Part shown: one piece after another, positions 1-10,446 of the stretch | Position numbering within the stretch: position 1 is the first letter of the stretch | Layout: each line of letters starts with the position of its first letter | Source: Oreochromis niloticus | Taxonomy: Eukaryota; Chordata; Actinopteri; Cichliformes; Cichlidae | Direction: 5' to 3' | Length of the DNA stretch: 64,000 bases | Assembly: GCF_001858045.2 (NCBI RefSeq) | Contig: NC_031985.2 | Coordinates: 31,587,831 to 31,651,830 of the forward strand | Made by a program: the position numbers and the translations under genes | The notes under the pieces: generated by a model | Told to the model about the DNA's origin: nothing | Database searches by the model: none | What the model saw: only the letters and a program-made list of their open reading frames with translations

Positions 1-254
1 TTGTGAAGTGAACAGAAAAATAACCGATTCCACCTTTACTTTATACACAGTTCAAGTTATACTAAAATATGGCACAAACATTTCAATGTCAGTACTTTTA
101 TTATAAAATATTTATGCATTCTAATCCTCCTGATCATTTTCTAAAACCTTTAAAGCCTGAACCATGAAACAACTGCCAGAAAATTCAAATAAATCTGCAT
201 TTATAAGTTTTAGTTTGTATAATTTTTGCTACATCTGGCATTTCTGTGCAATTT

Positions 255-1258
255 TTTTTCCAACAATATCTTTATTATTTTTACATTTTAGTGACTTGCA
301 AACAGTCCAACACTCTAAATACTACATGAACATACACTCCTCTCAGACAGCAAAAAACCCCCCCAAAAAGTCATCAGATTTATCACTCCGTTAAAGGCCT
401 AAATTTGTCATTATCCCAAATCAAATGTCATTGTCCTCAGTCCTCGTCCTCCTCAGTTAATACAAATCCTTCTACAAAATTCACAAAAGGCCTCCATACC
501 TTCTCAAAAACATCCAATTTCCTTTTCAGTATACATGTTATTCGCTCCAATGGCAAAGCCACCATCATTTGTTTTATCCACTGTGTGATACTCGGTTCCC
601 TTGTTTTTTTCCATTTTAGTGCAATTAATCTTTTTGCTTGTAACAAACCCATATCAATAAACATTCTGTCACTTTTTGTGTACCTCATGTTTTCTGGGTA
701 CAATCCCAAAATAAGGAAGCCAGGATCCAAAACAACCTCTTTGGATAATATTTGTTTCATAGTTTGTGTTACTGCAACCCAAAAGGATCCTATCTTCCTG
801 CAATCCCAAATACAATGCCAAAAATTACCTTTATCTTCATTACATTTATTACAAGTGTCTGGAATATTAGAGTTGTACTTATTTAATTTTTCCGGAGTAA
901 TATATATTCGCATTAACCATTTGTATTTCAACAACCTTAGTCTAGAATTAATTGTTTGTTTATGAGCTTTTGTGCAAACCAGTTCCCACTGTTCCATGGA
1001 TATGTCCTTTTTTAAATCATTTTTCCAGGCGTTCAACCTTCCTAACGAATTTTCAGATGTTTTGGACCTAATTAATTTATATATTTCTGATATTGCCCCT
1101 TTTTTTGAACTGCTTTTCCTAATTATGTCTTCCAATTCTGATTTTGGTGGTTTGGTGCAGGTATTATTTTGATTTGCTCGAATGTAACTTCTAATTTGAA
1201 GATATTTGAAAAATCGCTTTCTGTCTATATTATATTTATGTCTAAGCATATCGAAGGA
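255..1258 (-). mobile_element. 5'-truncated L1-like LINE insertion with intact target-site duplication
   Basis: A 16-bp perfect direct repeat (catttctgtgcaattt) flanks the insertion at 239-254 and 1259-1274. This is the target-site duplication expected of target-primed reverse transcription. On the minus strand the order is: truncated ORF2 end, stop codon at about 437, a short 3' UTR, an AATAAA-type signal (complement of 271-276), then a short A tail against the duplication. The copy starts inside ORF2, as usual for a 5'-truncated LINE. The open frame and perfect duplication imply a fairly recent insertion. Confidence 0.85.
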
Positions 1259-1261
1259 CAT
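437..1261 (-). pseudogene. C-terminal end of an L1-type ORF2 protein (truncated)
   Basis: An open frame of about 274 residues matches the extreme C-terminus of fish L1/Tx1-type ORF2 polyproteins, downstream of the reverse transcriptase. Visible marks are a Cys-rich knuckle (D-T-C-N-K-C, then F-W-H-C-I-W-D-C about 12 residues later) followed by a helical region rich in W and K. The endonuclease and reverse transcriptase domains are absent. The first ATG falls partly in the host target-site duplication, so this reading frame is a by-product of truncation and not a real start. No internal stop is present. It is not expected to be expressed or to mobilise itself. Confidence 0.8.
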
Positions 1262-2500
1262 TTCTGTGCAATTTACGGCTCACAGTTAGTTTATCTTAAA
1301 TCAACAAAAACATATAAGGAAATTAAAGTTATGGTTAAAAATAATCACACTGATGACGCAGAGGCCTCAAAAACTCATGTAGCAAATGTGATACACTTGG
1401 CATTACTGTTGCTAATGTCAAGAAATGTAACATGTTGTCTCACAAATGGTTAAAAAATATATATGAAGGAGTTAAAAAATGTCAAAATCACTCTCCTTTG
1501 AACAAGGAGGTCACAAACAAGAGCTTGCATTGCAAGAGGGACTGAAATTACAGCGCAAACCTCAACACGCTACAGAGTGACTGATGACTGATCACCGGCG
1601 TGATGGGAAATAAGGGCCGCTGCTGTAGCCTACATTTATTATATTTCGGCAGACACCTCACATCTGGAATGACTTATTCATTACAACAGCTGAATACAGT
1701 TATGAGTTTGGCATCAAGTCTCAGAGCTCATCAGTCCCTGCAAATATGATACAGATACAAATTTGGGAGAGATGAGTAAAAATTCCCCAGGAGCCTGGAG
1801 GTGAATGCTGGGAAGCTGGTGGAAGGGTTGAACATGTGAACATGAAAAATTCTGCGGCTTTAATAGACGGCCAAATTGATACGGTGTGTTTGAAGTGGAA
1901 ACTGTCAGAGTGCAGCTCTCGACAAGCTCGCAAGCCTTGCTCCATTAGTGGGAGGGTTCATAACCACTCCACAGGCTCTCCTGTGCTGTCGTATGTTCCA
2001 AATAAATTATTGGTTTTGGAACTATTTTGTTTAATGCGTGGAAATTTTTTTTTAATGCGTTACTCTCATATGTTCACCCATGTACTCATCTACTTGTTGA
2101 GAACTTGGTGAAGGATGACTCATCTGGCCTTCAAGCATGTTCTTACTGGCAGTCTGATCACGTTATCACTGAGATTCTCACTTGACTGAGGGAGAATTGC
2201 CCTTCTGTTTTTCCTTTTATATCACACTGATGCATAAGAATAACTCAGTTGGCTTCAGTGCAGCTGTTTCTATTAAAACACTATCCAGGTGAGCGGTTTG
2301 TTTTTAAGTGAATCTCCAACAGTGAACCCTCTTTAAAAGTCATTTACCCATTTTCCTCTTGAAACAACGGCGCCTACTGATGCTGTAATAAAATCATAAC
2401 TCACCTTATCTTTGTTTGCCTTTATCCTGGACATCACAGGTAAATATGTGCTGTAAGACAAGAAAAATTACAGGAGTTTAGACCGTTGAATTCTCTAAAG

Positions 2501-3042
2501 CAGAGTTGTCAAACATAAGGCCCTGGGGCCAGAATTGGCCCAACAAAGACTCCAACCCAGCTAGCCGGAGTGCTTTGGAAAATGTTAAGGACGGCATAAA
2601 TTTTGGATTTCTAACTTTACTTTCATAAATTTGAAATCTCTTCTTACTAATAAAAACTTCTCTCATGACCATAACAACCAAAGTCCTACTATAACAAAGT
2701 GAGTTTTCACAATCGTTGAAACAAAATTTGTTAAAAAATATAAACTTTCAGTTTTGTTCTTACAGGACAGTCTGGAGTTACCAGAACTCCTTCTGTAATT
2801 TTACACATTCATTTCTAACAATTTAAGCCCAAATCACGTATTACAGAAACATTTCTCTGTCATGTACAAAAACATACTTTTGCATGTATTTTCCTTATAT
2901 TAAGAAAATATTAATCTTCAGGATTAAACGTACAAATAAACTTCTCTATACTGACAAAAAAGGGACTTTAGCTGGTCCAGCCCACTTGAGATCAAAGTGG
3001 GCTGTATGTGGCCAATAATGTAAAATGAGTTTGACACCCCAG
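2501..3042. mobile_element. Non-autonomous hAT-like element (MITE)
   Basis: The two ends form a short imperfect inverted repeat. The left end reads cagagttgtcaaac and the right end, reversed, reads ctggggtgtcaaac. The interior has the 'ggcccnggggcc...ggccc' type subterminal sequence often seen in teleost miniature elements. There is no coding capacity. Flanking 8-mers are only weakly alike, so the superfamily is inferred. Confidence 0.55.
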
Positions 3043-3967
3043 TGCTGAAATGTTCTGCTGAACACCATCCAGCAGATTACATGTTTGTAATGAAATGCCA
3101 CTGATGATGTATAAAAATGAATGCCCAGTGTCCCTCCTCACCTGTATCAGGCAAAGTAATTAAAACCGCATGAACAGAGTTTGCAGTCATTACAGTGACA
3201 AATGCTCACTGTCACCCTCTTTTTTTGCATCGTTCACCACATCAGAGCTGTTAGTGACAACACATGATTTTTAAATAGAGGTGTGTGTGCAGTGCTGTGA
3301 GGTGGCTGCATTTAGGCTCTGTGGATTGTAGCGCATCACAAATGGAAACAGAGACACATGCAAAAAAATGTGACTCTCTACTTTCCTAAATAAAGAAGCT
3401 AAGAAACTACACTCCATGGGAATTCCACACCCTGTCTGTGCATATGTTCACACTGCATGATAAACTACTAGGCTCAAATGAAAAGTAAATACACGGCAAA
3501 CTACAATAAAGATGTTTAATTAGAAATAAGGTTTATCAAGTTGGTGGCCTCAGAGGCGGCATGTAGGGTATTTTTCAGGAGAGAATTTTTTTGGCAACCC
3601 TCAGATCTATTTTTCATAAAGAACCAAAGGAAAATGCAGCAAAATGATGAAAGAAAAAAACGTTTACCCTCTACTTGAACATAGTGGAAATCTGTTAAAC
3701 TTATTAAATGGTAAAAAAAATAGGAATAACATACATTCTTTTGAATAAGGTAACACAAACTCATGGCCTTCGTAAAGTAATTGTGCTTACATGTTTAGTC
3801 ACCCACCCTAGCTGTCAGAAAAACCAAATGTCAAAAAAAAATGTGTCTCATTTAAAGAAAGAACAGAGAACAGAGAAAAGTGTTTCCAGGAATTCAAGTG
3901 GGCACAGTGGGGGCAAAGACCCAGTCAAGAGGAGCCTGTCTCACAGATCCTCTTTAAGATTCACATA

Positions 3968-4205
3968 CGCAAAGCAAATTCAATTCAATTCAATTTAATT
4001 CATCTAGCACAAAATGACAGCAACAGCTGCCTTGAAGCAGCATTAGGCAGAGACCCTAGAACAATACTGAGAAACCCCCCAACAATCAAACAGCTTCCTT
4101 TGAACAAGCACTTGGTGACAGCGGGAAGGAAAAACTCCCTTTTAACAGGAAGAAACCTCGTGCTCAGGGATGGGCAGCCATCTGCTGCGAACACTATGAA
4201 GGTGG
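3968..4205 (-). repeat. Teleost dispersed repeat, family A (antisense copy)
   Basis: The sequence runs from a (ATTCA)-like end at about 3978 through 'ggaaggaaaaactccctttt' near 4125 to a 'gggcagccatctgctgcg' block near 4175. It is the reverse complement of the two copies at 9870-10325. Family A is a common teleost dispersed repeat, probably a LINE or SINE 3' tail. I cannot assign its class with certainty. Confidence 0.7.
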
Positions 4206-4724
4206 GAATCAACTTTTCAAGCCTTAAAAAACACAGTTTTTCATGGACCCAACAGATTTCTGTGCATATCATATTGTTAGTTATACTTAAAACTCAGCAT
4301 ATACCAATTTAAATTTTTTACAGTTACAATATGATACAGATTCATTGGTTCATGGTGTTATAACAATGTTGTTGAATAAACTATACTCCCCACTTTCAAC
4401 TTTCTTCTGTAGAAATAAAATGTATAAAATCCTTCCAGGAATATATATATTTACTGAACTGATTTTAATAAATAAAATAATTTTAAAAAATAATAAAAAT
4501 AAATGACAAGATTAAAATAAACAAAATCAACATTTATTTGCACTCCAATCTAATTAGAGCTCTTTTTTGCAGACACGAAACGCCTCCAGTTTGCTGACTC
4601 TTTTGTGGTTAGCTTTCTCTAGGATATGCTAGGTCTTCCAGTAGTAATTGATCCACAAAGTGGCACAACTTAGCTTTACAAAGTTCCAACTAAAGAAACC
4701 TTAAAAAAACCCTCTTTAAACAAT

Positions 4725-5110
4725 GTCCTTTTGACTAACGAGACCAATGTGGCGATGTGTAGTTATCATGCACAGCATCATATTTGGCAAAAACCAAAAA
4801 CAGGATATCAGCACAAACACTTGTTTTGCAGCCACAGGACATGGGCACCTTGCAATCATGGAGTTGACCATGAATGCCACTGTATACCAAAGTATTCTGA
4901 GGTGAAACTATCTGACAGCTAAAGCTTGGCTAAAACTGGGTGATGCAACAGGACAATGATCCCAAGCAGAAACATCAAATCTAAAGAATGACTGAAAAAG
5001 AAAAGAAAAGACGCCGGTGTTGCAGAGGCCCAGTCAGAGTCCAGACCTCAGTCTGATTGAAATGCTGTGTTGGCCCTTTAACAGAGGTTTGATGGTTCTA
5101 CAAGCTATAG
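4725..5110 (+). pseudogene. Decayed Tc1-like transposase relic
   Basis: Fragments of a DD34E transposase can be read in shifting plus-strand frames: a 'T-N-E-T-N-V' block for the first Asp motif, a degraded 'F-A-A-T-G'-like strand, the 'D-N-D-P-K' region near 4952-4967 in its nucleotide form, and P-S-Q-S-P-D-L-S-L-I-E-M-L around 5029-5067, which holds the catalytic Glu. Several stops and frameshifts make it inactive. It resembles the relic at 35296-35945, so both probably come from one family. Confidence 0.7.
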
Positions 5111-6231
5111 AAGTCTCCTTAATTTTTCACAGGACTGCACATGACAACTTGTTTTCAGGCCCTTCTGGTTCTTTTATTTAACTACAGGCTGGTATGCAGA
5201 TTTGTTAGATTTCATTTTTTGTGTGTGCACAGCAAGGTTTGTTCCTATCCAGAAACAGAAAGCCATATGTCCATTTAACTAGTTCTGTCCTTTCAAAGCC
5301 CCATTTAATTTAACAAGCTTAGAAAATGTAAAACAATATAAATAACTGATAATAACTCATATCTCCCAGTTAAGATCTATTGGCTGTTGGGTTAATGCTG
5401 ACATTACTCTCAGTAAAGTGAAATTTAATGATGCAGAATGATTGCTTTGGCAGAGTTGGAAGACAACTGCATATTTATGGGCAACATTTGTTTGGCTATT
5501 TGCACCATCTAACATGCTGGTGTGATTGAGTTATTGGCAGTGGCATTAATTGGCGGTGACTTCATTTTTTTCCTGGATGTCCAGTAATCAAGCTAATGAT
5601 TATGGGTCACTGGGGGTGAAACAACTGAAGGTGAAATTTACTGGAAAATTTGAAAGTGAGTGATTATCCTTGTTATGGCTATGTGACAAACAGCAATATT
5701 GAGCAAGTCTGATTGCTGTGACAATCTGGTATTTGAAGGGTGTAAATGAATCTGGGAATGCTGCACATGAAGTACGCCTGATTATGCATTTGGGGCGTTT
5801 AAATTTCTATGCCAGTGAAAGTTTTTGAGCTGATTCCAGTGACAAATGAGATGGTAAATGAAGCAAATCACATCCAACTCAGAATAAAAGAGAATCTTTT
5901 TAGTTTTGCCCAATGATGACATTCTGGGGAAAATGTTATATCAGGAAACAATGATTCAGTAGCTTAATGTTTTGAATCTAGAATTTGTATTAATTTAGAA
6001 ATAATAATGTAGTGTAAGAATGACATTTCATTCCTGAAAGAAATTCCAAAACAAATTGGGGCTTTAGAAACACTCATTAATGACTGGACAGAAACATTCA
6101 TAGTGATAGCAGAGGAAACTTTATATGACATGAAAAAACATAAAACTAAGTGAAGAAAATGGTTTTATTAGACAAATATGAAGGCTTGCAATATCTGTGT
6201 TTGTGCATTTCACATAAATGGACCTAGAACC

Positions 6232-6355
6232 TACAGTTAGGTTCACAAGTTTTTGGGTAATTACACAATTTTGTAATTTTACCGTCACAGTAGATTTTAA
6301 ATGAAGTAATGAAGATGTCAAATGCAGACTTTCAGCTTTAACTCAAGGGATTGTA
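6232..6355 (+). mobile_element. Terminal-repeat relic of a Tc1-like element
   Basis: The segment begins 'acagttaggttcacaagttt' and continues with 'gcagactttcagctttaa'. Both strings are typical of the terminal repeat of a teleost Tc1 family whose end reads acagttaggtccataa. A matching opposite end lies far away at 54985-55052 and is a separate insertion. No transposase remains here. Confidence 0.55.
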
Positions 6356-6407
6356 TATGTTTTGTGTGATATATTTGTAATATTTACAGATATATTGTGT
6401 GTGGGTT

Positions 6408-6742
6408 TAAGATGCTAGCAGGCAGGGCATACATGAAACGCCATAACCAAGTGGCCGGCATAGTATACAGAAATATCTGTGCCAAGTATGGCCTGGAAAT
6501 CCCGAGGTCAAAATAGGACAAGCCCCCTAGGGTGGTTGAGAATGACCGAGCTAAGATCCTGTGGGACTTCCAGATAAAGACAGACAAACTGAGATGACTA
6601 ACCAACTGGACATAGTAGTGGTGGACAAGCAGAGGAAGACAGCCGTAGTGATAGATGTAGCGATACTGAATGATAGCAACATCGGGAAAAAGGAACATGA
6701 GACGCTAAAGAAATACCAAGGGCTGAGAGAAGAGAGGGTTTT
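6408..6742 (+). pseudogene. Non-LTR retrotransposon C-terminal fragment
   Basis: In one frame the DNA reads A-Y-M-K-R-H-N-Q-V-A-G-I-V-Y-R-N, then a stop, then V-V-E-N-D-R-A-K-I-L-W-D-F-Q-I. After a frameshift near 6590 it continues D-I-V-V-V-D-K-Q-R-K-T-A-V-V-I-D-V-A-I, ending in K-K-Y-Q-G-L-R-E-E. These blocks belong to the region after the reverse transcriptase in a widespread fish LINE. The clade is not certain. One in-frame stop and one frameshift show that it is dead, and both ends are truncated. Confidence 0.75.
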
Positions 6743-8265
6743 CAAGTTTAAATGGCTTTTTTTAAAGGTCATGCCAATGCATCTCAACCTGATTTTTTTT
6801 CCAGACTTTGTTCCTTTTCTTCTCCATATCTTATTCTTTCCACCGTTCTGGTAGAGGTTAGCCTTGATTTCATTTGTCTAAATATTCTTTTTAGAACTGT
6901 GGAGGCTCTTTTAGATGTTCTTTTGATATGATAATCTCACTTTATATGATCTGAAGTTCATTTAATATGCTACATGAAACCTGTGTGGAAAAACATTTTT
7001 CTTGTCTAGATACACAATAAAAATAGACTAACTGAACTCTGTGTAACTATTGAGAATTAAACTCTATTTGACCTCATGGCTATGCTTACATGTTGGCACC
7101 GCCACAGTATGCTGTCATACAGTCAGCAGGCAGAACACAGTGGGAGTAGATGGGATGTGTTGTGTAGCAGGCATGCTGGAAAGGTCAAGCTGTGCCTGAT
7201 ACGTTTGCCATGAGTGAAGATTCATGGTGTAGCCAGCATATCAATCCTTGTATATTGTGTATGCTTGTGATACATGACACGAGTTTTACTTTAAATAACA
7301 AAGACAAGAGTCGGTGGCTCTTTGTTCTATATAAGTGAGGGCCCAGGAGAGGCCAGATTATTCTGTCTTTTTTCGCCGTTGGAGCATGTGCTTATGGGAA
7401 ACACTCTGGGGACACTTTTGCTTCTTTGTCTAATGACTCTGCTCTTTTTGTAGAAGCTCAACAATCAGTTTTGCAACAAACTCTGTTTTTTCCCAGAGGT
7501 TCTTTTTTGAGTGTTTTCACTAGACTAAAAAATTAGATTCCAAAAGTGATCGGCCAGAGAAAGATTATCATTTTGGCTCCGGATTTTTAACACACTTTTG
7601 TGCTAATTATATATAAAATTTTTTTTACCAATGATCTGTGTTTATGTTGATGAATGCTTCACAGTAATTAAATTATTATAAATACATTGTGATCGGTCTA
7701 GAATTAATATAGTTCAAAATGAAAAAATATCTGGAATATCTGGAAAACCTGTGACATCTACTGTTACAGTTCTAAATTCTGGATAAGTTTGCATCAACTG
7801 GCCTTTTTATTATCTTTGAGTTTGTCTGCAACAGACTGGTGACATGTCCAAGGGCAGTTGTGGGCAGTGCAATACTTTGAAAACCCAACAGTCACTTTAG
7901 ACCTTTTTAACAACAAGCTACCTATTTAAGCTGGGCATACACCGTGCGATTCTTTGCCCATTTTGGGATGATTTTTCACTCGTGTGACCTGCTAAATAGT
8001 GAATATGTTGCTGTTAAATTTGGCAGCAATTTGGTGGTGAACAGATGGAGCCTGTCCACCGCCTACAGGTGGAAACAGTAAAGATGAGAGCGCTGAGAAT
8101 GAATTTAAACAAGTTGCTGCCCATAATATAAAATTAGTGAGAAGAATGACATTATGTTACAAGTCTCTGTGGGTTCTTCACTGACAGTATTTCACATTAT
8201 GTATCAATATTTAATCCATTTTGAATGTGGAAATATAGATGAGCGCAGCTTTAATGCTCACTTAC

Positions 8266-8445
8266 TGTTTAATAGTGCCAGTGGTCAGAGCACTAATAAT
8301 CCACTGCAGATCCAGAGTCTTGAACGGGATCAGCACCAGACTAGTAATATTGTCCAGGTCTATGGCACTTTCTGGATACATGACATGATGAGTTGTTCTG
8401 CTGCCCACATCTTCCTCAAAACCAGTGGTGGGAGCCTGGTTCATT
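8266..8445 (-). CDS. st3gal1: ST3Gal I-type sialyltransferase, coding exon 3 (end of sialylmotif L)
   Basis: The exon encodes about residues 163-222 of the joined protein, from M-N-Q-A-P-T-T-G-F-E to T-T-G-T-I-K. It opens after a pyrimidine-rich acceptor ending ctgcag and completes the Arg codon split with exon 2 (AG|A). It ends at a gtaagt donor, phase 2 at both ends, length 180 bp. It carries the second half of sialylmotif L, which in this family binds the CMP-sialic acid donor, with the conserved D-V-G-S-R-T-T-H-H block at 174-182. An N-glycosylation sequon N-I-T lies at 194-196. The T-T-G-T-I ending and F-K-T-L-D-L segment favour ST3Gal I over ST3Gal II. The remaining ~118 residues (motifs S, III and VS) are outside the window. 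Fish carry several st3gal1-like paralogues, so the exact paralogue is open. Confidence 0.93.
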
Positions 8446-9504
8446 CTGCAGAAACAGATGAAGAAGACTTTTCTGAGTTATTTGTCAAACATTCTCTTTC
8501 TACTTTTGTTCTTTTGCCATCTTTGTCTTTTATTGGACAGTTCAAAGTGAGTTTTATTTCACCCACATGTTACAAAGATGGAAACCATTTGGCTGCTGTT
8601 ATGCGAATCCCTATAATCTTCAAAGGGTCTGTCTTATAGACCATGTGTTTAATTATCGAGATTCTCTCATGTCACCCAAACCACATGTCGCTGAGTCATA
8701 CAAAACCAGCCATGATTGTGAGAGACAAAGACAACAATAAAAAGCGCAATTTGTCCTGCTCTCCCATTTTTGGGCATCCAGACAGTAATTTTGAGATCAA
8801 CAATTACCACCTGGCAAACTAGGCGAAACATCCCTTTCATTTTGTCAAACAATACTCTCTTAAACTGGAGCGGTAATTGGCAGGAACATAGCTTGACACT
8901 GGCAGTTGGTTTTGGTCAATGGCAGAAAGTGACACAGAGGAGAGAGAAATCATGAAGCTGACCTCCCTTGTAACTAGCATCACCTTTCTGAGCACTCTGG
9001 TCTGGGCAATATCATCTTCCTCATTACTGACTCTGGGGTGACAGAGATGTGATATTTTCAGACTGCTTCTTGAATCATTTTGACTCCTGACAGACTGATT
9101 GTTTTTTTTCTTTTTGCTGCAGCTAGTTATGGTTGACAAAAATGTTTGGGTTATTTGATGTTGCAACTTTTCATTTAAAATGATCTTGCACAAATTGAAA
9201 CAGTGACAGTCTGGGTATAAAAGTAAAATTTAAGAAAGTGGTTGCAGCATCTGGAAAATATTTCCCTAGCAGATGATTGTTACTTTACTTCTAGTTGGTG
9301 CTGAAATGCTTGGCCCAGGTCTTAAGATATTGTATTATTTTTAATTTTAGACCAGACATGGTTGCTGAATATTTCAATTCTCCAGTGAATTTAAGTATTT
9401 GAACATACAAAAATTGGAAATTCTCTTTTTTTCCCTCAGAAAACCTTCTTTTAAAATTTCATAAACTTATTTTTAATTTGATATTTCAAATGAATTAGAT
9501 CCTT

Positions 9505-9745
9505 AAATATCCATCCATCCATCCATCCATAGCAACTTATCTGGTGCTAGGTCACAGAAGCAGCACATAAGCCTCCCCTTCACCTCAAACAGCTTATCTG
9601 GGGTCCATCCCAGGGCTCTTCCCAGTAGGACATGCCGAGAACACCTCACCCAGAGGTGCCCAGTTGGCATCCTGCCTAAACCAGCTGGCTCCTATCGATG
9701 TGGAGGAGTAGCAGCTCTACTCTGAGCCCTTTTCAATTGACTTCA
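9505..9745 (-). repeat. LINE 3'-end fragment with (ATCC)n tail
   Basis: A short (ATCC)n run at 9509-9530 is followed by 'ccagggctcttcccagtagg', 'catgccgagaacacctcacc' and 'gatgtggaggagtagcagct'. This is the antisense of the coding end of a fish non-LTR element; read on the minus strand it gives a W-A-P-L-G-E-V-F-like peptide with interruptions. The same unit recurs at 17265-17520. The run of short tandem units at one end is typical of a LINE tail. Confidence 0.6.
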
Positions 9746-9869
9746 CTCCTGCCTGTAAGGAAGGGTCCAGCCAAAGAATTCCACAGTCAGGACGGCAACA
9801 GCATTGTTTCCCCTGAATCTGAGTTTCAACTAATGGGTTGACTCTCTTCTCCAGTATACTAGCAACAAC

Positions 9870-10012
9870 CTTTTTTCCTTCCCACTGTCGCCAAGTGTTT
9901 GCTTAAAGGTGGCTGTTTGACTGCTGGGTTTGCTTTGTGTTATTGTAGGATGAGGTGATTGTTGTTGTGATTCGGCACTATTATCTAAAACTGAATTGAA
10001 CCGATTTGAAAC
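9870..10012 (+). repeat. Dispersed repeat family A, partial copy
   Basis: The block contains 'ttcccactgtcgccaagtgt', 'gtgttattgtaggatgaggt' and a 'ttgttgttgtgattcggcac' end. It is a truncated tail of the same family as the next feature and lies in the same direction, so the two look like a nested or tandem pair. Confidence 0.65.
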
Positions 10013-10039
10013 AACCCCCTTTATTTATAGTACTGTATC

Positions 10040-10325
10040 ACCTCAGGGCCTGTCTTTGTCCTGTCGTCATCCACTCACCCCAGCCGGTTGAGGCAGATGG
10101 CTGCCTGTCCCTGAGCCTGGTTTTGCTGTTAAAAGGGAGTTTTTCTTTCCCACTGTTGCCATAGTGCCTGCTCATACAGGGTTATATGATTGATAGGATA
10201 TTCTCTGTTTCCTTGGCAATATTGTAGAGTTTTTACCTTACAATATAAAGGGCTTTGAGGCAACTGTTGTTGTGATTTGGTACTATATACATAAAAAATG
10301 AATTGAACTGAATTGAATTGCCTGT
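10040..10325 (+). repeat. Dispersed repeat family A, longer copy
   Basis: The copy runs from 'cagggcctgtctttgtcctg' through 'tgttaaaagggagtttttct', 'ttgtagagtttttaccttac' and 'aatataaagggctttgaggc' to a tail of repeated 'gaattgaa'. The conserved order matches the antisense copy at 3968-4205. It is a non-coding retroposon tail of undetermined class. Confidence 0.7.
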
Positions 10326-10392
10326 GTCCTTGTCTCGTAAAAAAAACTCAACTTACAGGCAGCAAGCTGGAGGATAAATACTTTGGTTTTTA

Positions 10393-10394
<2 letters not shown>

Positions 10395-10442
<48 letters not shown>
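10395..10442 (+). repeat. (CA)24 microsatellite
   Basis: An uninterrupted run of 24 CA units, 48 bp, is followed by a short A tract. It lies in intron 2 and is likely to vary in length between individuals. Confidence 0.98.

Positions 10443-10446
<4 letters not shown>

Larger units (their letters stand above)
1..8265 (-). other. Partial intron 3 of the sialyltransferase gene
   Basis: This stretch lies downstream, in gene sense, of the exon 3 donor. I searched the minus strand for the next expected exon, which should encode the motif S region (an R-Y-P-S-T-G core) and later an H-H-Y-W-E-N-N core. No fitting sequence was found, so the terminal exons are inferred to lie beyond base 1. The stretch holds an L1-like insertion, a hAT-like MITE, a Tc1 relic, a LINE relic and dispersed repeats. 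Nothing else was recognised in 1275-2500, 3043-3965, 5111-6230 or 6743-8265. Confidence 0.75.

Noticed and set aside
8154..8639. A 161-codon plus-strand open frame over exon 3
   Set aside because: It is the antisense of the sialyltransferase exon and its flanking intron; the minus-strand exon has matching splice sites and family residues.
10395..10442. Possible CRISPR-like periodicity
   Set aside because: It is a plain CA microsatellite; no spaced direct repeats exist anywhere in the window.
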